NCBI GenBank assembly: GCA_017889635.1
Contig: JAGGAC010000050.1
Span: 1-38,621, forward strand
Reading direction: 5' to 3'
DNA from: Bacillota bacterium
GTDB taxonomy: Bacteria > Bacillota > Negativicutes > Sporomusales > CTSoil-080
Length of the DNA stretch: 38,621 nucleotides
Within the stretch, counting starts at the first letter, position 1. The number at the start of each line of letters is the position of its first letter. Position numbers and translations under genes: made by a program. The notes under the pieces were generated by a model that was not told where the DNA came from, ran no database searches, and saw only the letters and a program-made list of their open reading frames with translations. Shown here piece by piece: positions 1 to 8,446 of this stretch.

Positions 1-1
1 G

Positions 2-382
2 GGAATTGTTCACTCCATGGCTCACTCGCTGGGAGCAGTATATGATACACCGCATGGTGTGGCCAACGCACTGCTGCTGCCTTATGTAATGGAGTATAAC
101 GCTTCGGCAACCGGCGAGAAATATCGTGAAATTGCCCGTAATCTTGGGGTAGCCGATGTTGACAGCATGACTGCCGATGAATACCGAAAGGCTGCTGTTG
201 ATGCGGTTGTTGCCTTGTCGAAGACGGTTGGCATTCCACAAAAGCTTATTGAGATTGGGGCCAAGGAAGAAGATTTGGCAAGATTGGCTAAGTTAGCCTA
301 TAATGATGTCTGTACGCCGGGAAATCCGCGGGATACAAATGAAGCTGAAATTCTTGAAATCTATAAAAAAGCCTTTAAATAA
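2..382 (+). CDS. Iron-containing alcohol dehydrogenase, C-terminal part (cut by window edge)
   Basis: The reading frame is open from the left edge, so only the last 126 residues are present. The segment GIVHSMAHSLGAVYDTPHG carries the His residues that bind the catalytic metal in group III (iron-dependent) alcohol dehydrogenases, and the C-terminal helical domain ends with the usual CTPGNPR region. This family includes lactaldehyde reductase/1,2-propanediol oxidoreductase (FucO), which reduces the L-lactaldehyde released from rhamnose. That assignment fits three rhamnosidases downstream but is inferred from context; a general butanol or 1,3-propanediol dehydrogenase is not excluded. Rhamnose isomerase, kinase and aldolase genes, if clustered, would lie left of the window. 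Confidence 0.85.
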   Translation, partial: GIVHSMAHSLGAVYDTPHGVANALLLPYVMEYNASATGEKYREIARNLGVADVDSMTADEYRKAAVDAVVALSKTVGIPQKLIEIGAKEEDLARLAKLAYNDVCTPGNPRDTNEAEILEIYKKAFK

Positions 383-407
383 ATAACCGGTTTAATGTTT
401 ACCAAAG

Positions 408-458
408 TTTTAGGCGGATTATCAGAGAGCGGTTAGCTTTATGATTATCCGCCTAAAA
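408..458 (+). terminator. Hairpin after the alcohol dehydrogenase
   Basis: A perfect 12-bp inverted repeat (TTTTAGGCGGAT / ATCCGCCTAAAA) lies 25 nt after the stop codon with a 27-nt loop. The 3' side is followed only by GTTTATG, not a proper U-tract, so termination may be partial. The A-rich 5' side would give a U-rich tail on the opposite strand. Confidence 0.5.
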
Positions 459-567
459 GTTTATGCCAAGCAGTGTACCTTATATTAGTACTGAGGTATA
501 GAACTTAGGGCTGCATATGTGTGAATTTGTAACGCTTGCTGCAAGCTTGGTGGTGAATGAAGACGAC

Positions 568-597
568 TTGTCGAAATAGGTAAAATTAACGTATAAT
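568..597 (+). promoter_or_regulatory. Candidate promoter of the first AraC regulator
   Basis: A perfect TATAAT at 592-597 is preceded, with an 18-bp spacer, by TTGTCG at 568-573. It sits 40 nt before the proposed GTG start of the regulator gene. The rest of the 459-627 stretch shows nothing I can name. Confidence 0.5.
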
Positions 598-636
598 GAT
601 TATGTACAGTGGTAGCTAGATGGGGAGGTGGAGGAT

Positions 637-1713
637 GTGGACAGAAACGAATTGGATATTTTTCTGCGCCGCCTTACTCCTTTTGAACAAGCGCTGCAAC
701 AAAAAAAGGGAAATGGTATTCCAAAAGTGTTGGATTACGGCAGTGATGTTAGCAATTACATGAAAAAGCATCCCTTTTATAATAAAAGGGATTTTATTGA
801 GCCGATATCTAATCCTGAAACGGACATAAATAAGAAGCTTGAACCGTCAGGTGAGTTTGTAAATTTTTGTTGTCATCCGCGCTTTTTAAAGAAGACTGCC
901 TTACATAGCCACTCATTTATCGAAATGATTTATGTTTACTCAGGGCAGTGCCGGCAAGTGATTAATGATGTACCGATCATAATGAATACCGGCGATACTT
1001 GCATTGTTGATATGAATGTCCAACATGTTATTGAAAGTGCTGGAGAAAATGATATTATTATTAATTGCCTGTTGAGTACGGAATATCTTGAAAACATTGT
1101 ATTAGCGCGGCTGGCGGGTAATGATTTGTTTACCAACTTCTTTATTCATGCTATTTATAAAAGCCGTGAATATAACAATTTTATGTTGTTTCGTTCCGGA
1201 CGGTCCGATAAACTTAATAAGTTAATGCTCGATATACTATGTGAAGGTTTTGACAAAGCGGCAATTTGCTCAGATGAAATTATAAATTGCTACATGATTT
1301 TAATATTGACAGAATTATTGCATATTTATAGCGATGATAGTAATTTAGCGGATAATAATGTTTTGCGAAGTTTTAAACTACCGGATATTCTGCGCTATAT
1401 TCATACTAATTGTAATGATGCTACGCTTGCTTCTACCGCTGAGTATTTTCATTTTCATCCCAACTATTTAAGCATGATGATGAAGAAGATTACCGGACGC
1501 AATTTCACCAATATTTTGCATGAAGCGAAACTTAGTAAAGCTTCGGTTCTTCTCAGTAATTCGGAATTAGCGGTTGCAGAAATTGCTAATTTAGTAGGCT
1601 ATCAAAACATTAATTTTTTCTATCAAATATTTAAGAAGAGTTATGGCGTTACTCCGGCGGAGTTCAGAAAAAAATCTAAAGCGGGTTTGCGGCAGAAGGA
1701 TAATAACTCATAA
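637..1713 (+). CDS. AraC-family transcriptional regulator (cupin + HTH), copy 1
   Basis: This is a cytoplasmic one-component regulator. An N-terminal cupin-like sensor has HSHSFIEMIYVYSGQC from about residue 90, followed by a beta-rich GDTCIVD segment. The C-terminal 100 residues form an AraC double helix-turn-helix ending in the signature FFYQIFKKSYGVTPAEFRKK. I chose GTG 637 over GTG 628: GGGGAGG at 622-628 is then correctly spaced, and residue 1 aligns with the start of the paralogue at 10043 (xDRxELDxFLRRxTPFE in both). The gene converges on the GH78 gene and is separated from it by a bidirectional terminator. It probably senses a sugar, most plausibly one released by the neighbouring rhamnosidases; that is inference. 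Confidence 0.9.
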   Translation: MDRNELDIFLRRLTPFEQALQQKKGNGIPKVLDYGSDVSNYMKKHPFYNKRDFIEPISNPETDINKKLEPSGEFVNFCCHPRFLKKTALHSHSFIEMIYVYSGQCRQVINDVPIIMNTGDTCIVDMNVQHVIESAGENDIIINCLLSTEYLENIVLARLAGNDLFTNFFIHAIYKSREYNNFMLFRSGRSDKLNKLMLDILCEGFDKAAICSDEIINCYMILILTELLHIYSDDSNLADNNVLRSFKLPDILRYIHTNCNDATLASTAEYFHFHPNYLSMMMKKITGRNFTNILHEAKLSKASVLLSNSELAVAEIANLVGYQNINFFYQIFKKSYGVTPAEFRKKSKAGLRQKDNNS

Positions 1714-1766
1714 GCAAAAGCACTTTTGCAAGAATAGGTCACCATCTTGTAATCGCGTAATATAAG

Positions 1767-1821
1767 AAACCTTTCAGAGCGGCGGCGCTTAACAAGCTTT
1801 GCCGCTCTGAAAGGTTTTTTT
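1767..1821. terminator. Bidirectional rho-independent terminator
   Basis: A perfect 17-bp stem (AAACCTTTCAGAGCGGC with its complement at 1801-1817) has a 17-nt loop, a T-run at 1815-1821 and an A-rich opposite flank. It lies between the convergent AraC and rhamnosidase genes and can serve both. Confidence 0.88.
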
Positions 1822-1864
1822 ACTTGGCAGTTATCAAAATGAGGGGCAGGATATTTTAATAATC

Positions 1865-4705
1865 TCATTTATGAGGATATGCAAAAGAATATTCTCCTGA
1901 GCCGATTTCAAACCATGCGCTAGTGTCGGACATACCTTCTAATACTTGAATATCGGGACTGCTCTCAATACTTGTTCCTGACTCGGTTACTTCTGTGATA
2001 GTTATGCCAGGCAATTTTATTGTTGCCGAGGTATTGGGGGGGATTGTTACATGAAGGTTCATTCTGCCGTTATCTAATGTCCAGCTAGATACGATTTTAC
2101 CATATACCGAATTATAACTAGCCATGGCGTAGGTTAAGGTTCTGTCAGGTTCAGGCTCGATGATAATATGCTTGTAACCGGGTCCGCCTCGCCTTAGACC
2201 GCCAATATAGCGATACATCCAATCGCCGATACAGCCGAAGGCGTAGTGATTAAACGAGGCGGGGGTGACTTTGCCTTCAGGGGTAATTGCTGTCCATGAC
2301 TCCCAAATGGTGGTGGCTCCTTTTTCGACTTCATAGAGCCACGACGGGCAGTCAGTTTGGTATAACAGTTTGTACGCCAGATCTTTTCGGTTATTATCGC
2401 AGAGAACATCCAATAAATAGGGAACAGAGACAAAGCCGGTATCTAATTTTGTGCCGTTTTGGTCAATCAATGTTGTTAGTTGATCAAGTACCTTGCTTTG
2501 CATGGCTTCAGGAATCATTTTCATGGTTAAGGCAAGAACATAAATGCCTTGGAAATGGGCGGTAAGGCGGCCAGCGGCATTTAAATATTCATCGCTAAAC
2601 GCGTGGCGGATTTTCTTGTTTAGTTCGGTAAAGTGCTCTGCAGCCGAAGTTTTGCCAAGCAAGCCCGAGATTTTCGCCATTAGTTCGGTAGAATACGCGT
2701 AAAAGCAGGTTGAAACCAACTCCCAGGTAACAGTAGCGCAGTTCATCATGCTTGCCGGGCTATTGTCACCTACCAGGCTTGGAATTAGCCAGTCGCCAAA
2801 ATGGAAACCGGTATTCCAGAGATATTTTTGCCGTTCGAGGCGTTCGGGTGAGGCTTCTTTCTCAAGCCCCGGCGGAATATTTTCGGCGGCGGATTTTTCG
2901 ATATAAGCAACCCATTTTACCATTGTGTCGTAGTTCTCAGTGAGGATCCGTAAATCGCCATACGAATTATAAAGTACCCAAGGGACAATTACACAGGCGT
3001 CACCCCAACCAGCTGAAGAGTGCGCGCCGTCAAAAAGAAAGGCGCTTACATCTTCATAGCACTTAAAGTAAGGTACGACGGTCGGTATTTGGCCATCAGC
3101 TTTCTGTTCGGCAGTAACATTGCGGAGCCAGCGGGTAAGAAAAGCTGCTACGTCCATATTAAAGCATGCAGTTGGAGCGAATATCTGAATATCTCCGGTC
3201 CAACCGGCACGTTCGCGCTGTGGGCAGTCGGTCGGGATAGAAAGCATGTTGCCTTTTTGGCTCCAAAGGATATTTGACTGGAGTTGGTTGAGGCGATGGT
3301 CAGAGCATTCAAATACACTTGTGGTATTTAAAGCTGATGATAATACTATGCCGGTAAAATTATCAACTGATACGTCACCAGGATAACCAGTAAGCTTGAT
3401 ATAACGGAAGCCGTGAAAGGTAAATTGCGGTTCAAAGGTTTCCTCTTGGCCGCCTTTTAGAATGTAGAAATCTTTCTGGTCTTTGTTTTTTCCTAGGATG
3501 TTAGTCAGAAAATTACCGTTTTCATCAAGCACTTCGCTGTGTTCTAAAACGACTTCGGTACCGGCCGGACCGGAAACTTTCATCCGTACCCGTCCGGCGA
3601 TATTTTGTCCAAGGTCAACCACCGTTTCGCCTTTGGGGGTAGTAATGATTGTCAGAGGGCGAATTTCCTCAATCGCCTGAAGCGGCTCACCATATTGGGC
3701 TACTAGGTTGTCATAGCCATAATCGGCGATCTGTACCTGCTTCCAGCTGCTGTCATCATAGTTCCGGTTTTCCCAGCCGTCTTTTTCCAGTCTTGCGTCA
3801 TAGCGTTCGCCCACAAAAATATCTGAATATACTAGTGGACCGGTAGCGGATTTGAAACTGTTATCAGATAGTACCAGTTGTTTGCTTCCGTCCGAAAATT
3901 CGATTTCTAACTGAAGCAGCAAAGCAAGCGTGTCGCCGTAGTTGCAGGGTAGCCCGGGGCCGCCGAGCCTTCCTGTATACCAGCCATCGGCAAGCGTTAT
4001 CCCAATAATATTTTCGCCTGGAATAATCAGTTCTGTTACATCATAGGTCTGATACATTAAGTATTTGTGATAGGTAGTAATTTCCGGGGCAAGTTCCTGG
4101 TTTCCTACGCGTTTCCCATTTAATTTCAGCGCGTAGACCCCGTGGGCTGTAGCATAAATTCGGGCTTGTTTTATGCCGGTTTTAGTTTGGAAACTCTTGC
4201 GGACTAATAGGCTGGGGTTGAATTCCTCGTAGGAACGCAATTCGGTCGCCGTGTAGGTGAACATTTCTTCTTCGGTAATTGTTTCTCTTTTTACCGGGGT
4301 TTGAAGTGGTTCAAGCCACTTTGCCTGCCAGTCAATCTTTTCTAGCAGCCCCATTTCCCAGTAAGATTCATCACTCCAAGCAGTAACTGCAGTTTGTTCA
4401 TCCCAAATACGGACTTTCCAATAATATTTTTGCCTAGATTGCAGCGCCAGGCCGCTGTATTCACAATGAATAGAATTATCTGAGCAAACCTTGCCTGTAT
4501 CCCAAAGTAAGTTGGTATTGTTTTTAAGGTCTAGGCTTGTTTTAGCGATAACCAGTTGATAGGCTGTTTGCCTTTTTCCGCGCCGCGGTGATTTTATCTG
4601 CCAACTAAAGCGGGGCTTTCTTTCATCAATGCCAATAGGGTTGGTCATATATTCACATTTTAGAGAAGTAACATATACATCATTGCTGATAGTTATTGTA
4701 TTCAT
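1865..4705 (-). CDS. Alpha-L-rhamnosidase, GH78, copy 1
   Basis: This inverting glycosidase removes terminal alpha-L-rhamnose from glycosides or oligosaccharides. The order is typical of GH78: an N-terminal beta domain (SLKCEYMTNPIGID, then a fibronectin-like region with YYWKVRIWDE), a lectin-like domain containing GVYALKLNGKRVGNQ and LADGWYTGRLG, an (alpha/alpha)6 barrel, and a C-terminal beta-sandwich. The acid region DCPQRERAGWTGD gives D493, E498 and D505. The general base is expected at E802 in TTIWESW. At 946 residues it is full length. There is no signal peptide, so it acts in the cytoplasm. It is the second gene of a two-gene minus-strand operon, 42 nt after the GPH symporter. It is closest in sequence to the rhamnosidase at 16418. 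Confidence 0.95.
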   Translation of the reverse strand: MNTITISNDVYVTSLKCEYMTNPIGIDERKPRFSWQIKSPRRGKRQTAYQLVIAKTSLDLKNNTNLLWDTGKVCSDNSIHCEYSGLALQSRQKYYWKVRIWDEQTAVTAWSDESYWEMGLLEKIDWQAKWLEPLQTPVKRETITEEEMFTYTATELRSYEEFNPSLLVRKSFQTKTGIKQARIYATAHGVYALKLNGKRVGNQELAPEITTYHKYLMYQTYDVTELIIPGENIIGITLADGWYTGRLGGPGLPCNYGDTLALLLQLEIEFSDGSKQLVLSDNSFKSATGPLVYSDIFVGERYDARLEKDGWENRNYDDSSWKQVQIADYGYDNLVAQYGEPLQAIEEIRPLTIITTPKGETVVDLGQNIAGRVRMKVSGPAGTEVVLEHSEVLDENGNFLTNILGKNKDQKDFYILKGGQEETFEPQFTFHGFRYIKLTGYPGDVSVDNFTGIVLSSALNTTSVFECSDHRLNQLQSNILWSQKGNMLSIPTDCPQRERAGWTGDIQIFAPTACFNMDVAAFLTRWLRNVTAEQKADGQIPTVVPYFKCYEDVSAFLFDGAHSSAGWGDACVIVPWVLYNSYGDLRILTENYDTMVKWVAYIEKSAAENIPPGLEKEASPERLERQKYLWNTGFHFGDWLIPSLVGDNSPASMMNCATVTWELVSTCFYAYSTELMAKISGLLGKTSAAEHFTELNKKIRHAFSDEYLNAAGRLTAHFQGIYVLALTMKMIPEAMQSKVLDQLTTLIDQNGTKLDTGFVSVPYLLDVLCDNNRKDLAYKLLYQTDCPSWLYEVEKGATTIWESWTAITPEGKVTPASFNHYAFGCIGDWMYRYIGGLRRGGPGYKHIIIEPEPDRTLTYAMASYNSVYGKIVSSWTLDNGRMNLHVTIPPNTSATIKLPGITITEVTESGTSIESSPDIQVLEGMSDTSAWFEIGSGEYSFAYPHK

Positions 4706-4747
4706 GGTTTGAGTCTTGAGCTCCTTTTGTTAAAGTGATGTTGCAAA

Positions 4748-6100
4748 TCAGGCATTCGTTTGGTTGGTTTGCTGCATTATGGTCAGTTCGGTTCTTTTCA
4801 GCGGGTATAAGATTACTAATAATATGACAATAATGCTGGCGATAGAGGGCAGGGTGAATATTGAATGGGAAATACCTTGCAGAGCGGATTCAGACTGTAC
4901 GACATTTGGAACATAGCCGGTAGAGTCTAAGACCAAACCGCACAGAGCGCCGCCAATAGCCATAGCTACTTTTTGCAAAAAGTTAAATACAGCATATGAC
5001 ACTCCGTCACCGCGAGTTCCGGTCTTCCAGGAAGAATAGGCAACTACGTCAGGGAGCATTGACCATGGTCCCAGGACCAACACTGATATTAAAGCCATTG
5101 ACAACGTCATAAAGACGACAATTGCAGTAATACTGGTGTAGGGCATAAAGTAAAGTACTGTATTCATAATAACCGATATTAGCGAAGCGGCAATTAACAC
5201 ATTCCGCTTATCAAAGCGGCTCATGACGAAGGTTGAAACAATGTAGACTAAAGCAAGACCGAGAAGGGCGCCTACCAGACTTACGGCGACAAAGAGACTT
5301 TCATTACCAATGTTGTATTTAAAGTAATAGAGCATGACTGTCATCCGCATCAGGATTCCGATAATAGTCATGAGATGGATAAGCGCAAGGATCATTAAGG
5401 GTTTGTTGCTAAAAATAAATTTGATGGCGTAGCCAAGGGTAAATTTATTAGCTTGATTATTATCAGTTATTCTTTCTTTGGTTTTGGCAAAGCAAATCAG
5501 GAGTAGGATGGCACCTATTGCCCCGAATATTATGCCTGCCCACTGAAATCCAAGCTTGGGAGTGGGAAATTGGGCAGTTATACTCATTATTCCGACATTG
5601 GCACCAAGCATGCCGATCGTAGAGCCTATTAACAGAAAGCCGGAAAGGCTGGCGGATTCCTTAGGGTCTCTTGTTATTGCAGCATTCATCGCAGCATGGG
5701 GAATGCCTACAAAACTGTACAGAATCATATACAGGACATAAATAATCGCTGCGTAGGCGATTTTTCCGGTTTCGGCCAAATCAGGAGAATAGAAGGATAG
5801 GGCGCTTATAACTCCGAATGGAATTGCGCCATATAAGATATACGGGCGGAGTTTACCCCATTTTGTATGGGTATGCTCAATAGCATAGCCTACCAGTAAG
5901 TCGGTAAAAGCATCGATGATGCGGGCAACTAGAAAAATCGTTCCGCCAATTACTGCTGATATACCAAACACATCTGTATAAAAAAATAATAGAAAATTAG
6001 AGAAGCCGAAAAGTAGATCTTTTCCTGTGGCGCCCATGGCAAAAGCTAGCTTTTCGCTAAAGCCTGGTTTGGGTAGTTCGGCAGATATAGATGGTTGCAT
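4748..6100 (-). CDS. GPH-family sugar:cation symporter (MelB-like)
   Basis: This is a 12-TM inner-membrane symporter of the glycoside-pentoside-hexuronide family. Diagnostic features are the N-terminal GFSEKLAFAMGATGKDLLFG segment, the acidic TM positions in ARIIDAFTDLLVGY (cation and sugar site in MelB relatives), the loop KWGKLRPYILYGAIPFG, and the mid-protein cytoplasmic loop TKERI. An AGGAGG ribosome binding site lies 8 nt before the ATG. It heads the operon with the GH78 rhamnosidase, so the likely cargo is a rhamnose-containing disaccharide or glycoside. The gene diverges from porin 1 over a 457-bp regulatory region. Confidence 0.93.
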   Translation of the reverse strand: MQPSISAELPKPGFSEKLAFAMGATGKDLLFGFSNFLLFFYTDVFGISAVIGGTIFLVARIIDAFTDLLVGYAIEHTHTKWGKLRPYILYGAIPFGVISALSFYSPDLAETGKIAYAAIIYVLYMILYSFVGIPHAAMNAAITRDPKESASLSGFLLIGSTIGMLGANVGIMSITAQFPTPKLGFQWAGIIFGAIGAILLLICFAKTKERITDNNQANKFTLGYAIKFIFSNKPLMILALIHLMTIIGILMRMTVMLYYFKYNIGNESLFVAVSLVGALLGLALVYIVSTFVMSRFDKRNVLIAASLISVIMNTVLYFMPYTSITAIVVFMTLSMALISVLVLGPWSMLPDVVAYSSWKTGTRGDGVSYAVFNFLQKVAMAIGGALCGLVLDSTGYVPNVVQSESALQGISHSIFTLPSIASIIVILLVILYPLKRTELTIMQQTNQTNA

Positions 6101-6153
6101 TTAAAATTCCTCCTATTGATAATGTGAGATTAAGAATAAATGATGTGGTAAAT

Positions 6154-6180
6154 GTCATTTTAGTTCGGGTTTAGGTCACC
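6154..6180 (+). promoter_or_regulatory. Weak AraC-like direct repeat near the GPH gene
   Basis: GTCATT (6154-6159, followed by TTAG) and GTCACC (6175-6180) are spaced 21 bp apart, the same core spacing as the stronger sites at 11112 and 13169. The element lies 54-80 nt upstream of the symporter ATG. The second half-site is degenerate, and the element points away from the symporter gene. Confidence 0.25.
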
Positions 6181-6328
6181 ACCTTATTTAAAATCGCAAT
6201 AGTGCGAACAATCTGTATATCATGATAACGGATTATAAAGTGTTGGCTAATAACTGAATCAAAGATCATCTATGACCATTAAAAAGTTTGTTAAGGGCGG
6301 CAATTAAAGAGGCCATAGTTTTATCTAG

Positions 6329-6377
6329 TTTATTAAGATATTAGAAATCGTCATAGTTAATGTGTAATAAGGACATT
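6329..6377 (+). promoter_or_regulatory. Candidate AraC-type operator upstream of porin 1
   Basis: AAATCGTCATAGTTA at 6345-6359 matches ATATCGTCATTGTTA, seen upstream of GH43 and porin 2, at 13 of 15 bases. Weaker half-sites are phased around it: TTTATT at 6329 and GACATT at 6372, 21-22 bp either side of the GTCATA core at 6350. The -10-like TATAAT lies at 6402. The remainder of the 457-bp divergent region shows no named element beyond those listed. Confidence 0.45.
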
Positions 6378-6401
6378 ATTCGGCTGGAGGTATTAGATTA
6401 T

Positions 6402-6424
6402 TATAATAAGTGTGAATTATCACT
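6402..6424 (+). promoter_or_regulatory. -10 box and overlapping palindrome before porin 1
   Basis: TATAAT at 6402-6407 has no convincing -35, as expected of an activator-dependent promoter. An imperfect palindrome AAGTGtgAATTatCACTT (6407-6424) covers the expected transcription start and could be a repressor site. Confidence 0.4.
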
Positions 6425-6493
6425 TAAATTGTAAAATCATGGAGCGATTGGAGGAGAAAGAACAAAGGTTGGAACTGAGGTTTAGCAGGCAGT

Positions 6494-6520
6494 TGTTTTT
6501 TAGGAAACAATGGACACTGA
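6494..6520 (+). promoter_or_regulatory. Shared porin leader element, copy 1
   Basis: The segment TTTTTTAGGAAACAATGGAC lies 45-60 nt before the porin start. Closely related segments lie at equivalent places before the porins at 13490 (13424-13447) and 23930 (23870-23894). It contains an ATG (6510) in frame with the porin that would add 16 residues (MDTEMQLSRKKKRWVF). I treat this as leader, because the ATG at 6558 has its own AGGTGG and begins a clean signal peptide. Confidence 0.5.
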
Positions 6521-6557
6521 GATGCAATTGTCAAGAAAAAAGAAAAGGTGGGTATTT

Positions 6558-7820
6558 ATGAAAAAAAGGTTTGCGGCAATTTTGATTATTGTTTTCGTAT
6601 TAGGTATTGCTGGCACAGCGTTTGCGGCCTATCCTTTTAGTGAGGTTCCTACGAATCATTGGTCCTATAATGCGGTTGGTAAATTAGTTGCCACTGGGCT
6701 TGTCGATGGCGGCGGTAATAAGTTCAATGGGGATAAAACCATAACCCGCTACGAAATGGCCATTATTGTTGCTAAAGCGATCGATAAACAAGAGACAGCT
6801 ACTCCAGAGCAAAAAGGGTTAATAAATAAATTGGTTGTTGAGTACAATGATGAATTGAGTAACCTGGGGGTTCGTGTACAAGCATTAGGAAATAATTCCG
6901 ACAAAATTGAAAAGTTTCAGGTTGGGGGATATCTTGGTTTTAGGTATGACCACCGGAAAAATAGCGGTATTTTGGCGTACGCCAATAATTTGGATGTAAC
7001 CGTCAACTATAATATTGCTAAAGACTTATTCATTACCACCGAAACTGAGATAAATAGAAACTTTAAAGGGGCTGAAAATGACTATAATCTTTGGGCCGAG
7101 ACATCTTATATTACCAGCGTAGGCGATGGTTATTTAATTAACGCCGGCCGGTTTAAGTATGTACCGACCTACGGATTGGTCTGGGACGGCAAAGTCAGTG
7201 GCATTCAAGCGACTGCCGGCAAAAAGAACTTAAAAACTACCGTTACATTCGGTCGGTGGGTAGAGTATGGGGTTACTGATGTTGGCGGCGGTGCTTATAC
7301 TTACTGGGGACAGAATATAAGCGATCACTATCGCGCCCTGGAACTGGCGTACGCGGTGTCTCCGGACACTAATGTTAAGGCAAGCTACCAGAAAATAGAT
7401 AACAGTGGCACTAACGCAGCGCTTGCAAGTGCTCTTTATAGTGTGAGTGTCGGGAACCGCGGTATATATGAGGTCGGTTTTGATACAAATGTAAAACAAG
7501 ACTTAAATCTCCAGGTGGTGGGCGCTAAATCCGATCTAAGTGCAGATAATAAAGCTTATCGTGTTCAACTGCGGTATAAAGGAGCTAATCCGTTTATGGC
7601 TCATACCGGCGATTTATTTGTTTCGTACAATAAAATACCAAATAACGCAGTTATCGATTCGACTGATGACTATACTAACGATTTTAAAGGACTATGGGTT
7701 GGTGGTCATTTCGTGCCGCGAAAAGGGGCAATGATTACGACTTGGTATAGAAGCGGCAAACAAGTAAGTAATAATGCCGAAAAGAATATATTCCGTGCCC
7801 AATGTGACTTCTTCTTCTAA
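6558..7820 (+). CDS. SLH-domain outer-membrane porin, porin 1
   Basis: This is a putative outer-membrane channel tethered to peptidoglycan. The start at ATG 6558 gives a 420-residue protein with signal peptide MKKRFAAILIIVFVLG ending in AFA. One SLH domain follows (about residues 24-75, with PTNHWSYNAVGKL and TITRYEMAIIVAKAI), then a short helical linker (LVVEYNDELSNLGVRVQAL), then a beta-barrel of alternating aromatic strands ending in CDFFF. A terminal Phe is the usual outer-membrane assembly signal. This architecture is known for Negativicute porins such as OmpM and Mep45. The gene diverges from the symporter-rhamnosidase operon, so it is the likely outer-membrane entry route for the same substrate. 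It is more distant from porins 2 and 3, which share a MFWAVPHSYD segment. Confidence 0.92.
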   Translation: MKKRFAAILIIVFVLGIAGTAFAAYPFSEVPTNHWSYNAVGKLVATGLVDGGGNKFNGDKTITRYEMAIIVAKAIDKQETATPEQKGLINKLVVEYNDELSNLGVRVQALGNNSDKIEKFQVGGYLGFRYDHRKNSGILAYANNLDVTVNYNIAKDLFITTETEINRNFKGAENDYNLWAETSYITSVGDGYLINAGRFKYVPTYGLVWDGKVSGIQATAGKKNLKTTVTFGRWVEYGVTDVGGGAYTYWGQNISDHYRALELAYAVSPDTNVKASYQKIDNSGTNAALASALYSVSVGNRGIYEVGFDTNVKQDLNLQVVGAKSDLSADNKAYRVQLRYKGANPFMAHTGDLFVSYNKIPNNAVIDSTDDYTNDFKGLWVGGHFVPRKGAMITTWYRSGKQVSNNAEKNIFRAQCDFFF

Positions 7821-7866
7821 AAATGGGTAAGGAAAATAAGTTAATTAAGTCTCATTTATGAATTTA

Positions 7867-7924
7867 GCGGTATCCATCTTGATTGCGAGAATGTATAATA
7901 TTAAGCATGATAGATGGATACCGC
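7867..7924 (+). terminator. Long-loop hairpin after porin 1, no U-tract
   Basis: A perfect 13-bp repeat (GCGGTATCCATCT / AGATGGATACCGC) flanks a 32-nt loop 46 nt after the porin stop. The 3' side is followed by ATTTGC, so this is not a canonical terminator. It may end, process or protect the porin mRNA. Confidence 0.45.
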
Positions 7925-7982
7925 ATTTGCTATTGCTGGCAATTGTCAAAATGGCTGGATAATAAAATAAGGGGTGCAAAAG

Positions 7983-8429
7983 ATGGCTAATTCTAAAATT
8001 GGGAAGCAGAAGCATATTGCTTTAGTTGCCCATGATAACAGAAAAAATGATTTAATAAACTGGGCAAAAAAGCACCGTGAGGCTCTAAGCCAACATGTTT
8101 TATGCGGGACAGGTACTACTGCTTCACTTATAGCGGAACATACCGGCTTAACGGTAAAGGCCTTTAAAAGCGGGCCGCTTGGCGGCGATCAGCAAATCGG
8201 GGCCTGTATTGTAACTGGCGAAGTGGATATGATGATCTTCTTTTGGGATCCGCTGACGTCCCAGCCGCATGATCCTGATGTCAAAGCGCTTTTAAGGATC
8301 GCAGTCTTATATGATGTGCCTGTGGCAATGAGCCAGTCAACAGCCGATTTCTTACTTACCTCGGAGCTTATGGGGGAAGAATACGACAGAAATATAATTG
8401 ACTATAGTGTGATTAAGCGAAGTGTCTGA
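7983..8429 (+). CDS. mgsA: Methylglyoxal synthase
   Basis: The enzyme converts dihydroxyacetone phosphate to methylglyoxal and phosphate, a bypass used when phosphosugars accumulate. Family motifs are clear: HIALVAHDNRKNDL, CGTGTTA, SGPLGGDQQIGA (phosphate-binding and catalytic region, including the GD pair), FFWDPLTSQPHDPDVKAL and PVAMSQSTADF. ATG 7983 is preferred over GTG 7974, because AAGGGG at 7969-7974 is then 8 nt away. The product is 148 residues, close to the usual size of about 150. DHAP is a product of rhamnulose-1-phosphate cleavage, and the lactaldehyde-type dehydrogenase at the left edge acts on related C3 aldehydes, so placement in a rhamnose locus makes sense; that link is inferred. 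Confidence 0.95.
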   Translation: MANSKIGKQKHIALVAHDNRKNDLINWAKKHREALSQHVLCGTGTTASLIAEHTGLTVKAFKSGPLGGDQQIGACIVTGEVDMMIFFWDPLTSQPHDPDVKALLRIAVLYDVPVAMSQSTADFLLTSELMGEEYDRNIIDYSVIKRSV

Positions 8430-8446
8430 TATAAGTGAGTCTTGTT

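Noticed and set aside
1737-1757. AGGTCACCATCTT at 1737 resembling AGGTCACCACCTT at 6173
   Set aside because: Only about 12 bases match, the copy at 1737 lies between a stop codon and a terminator, and there is no paired half-site at 21 bp; probably chance.
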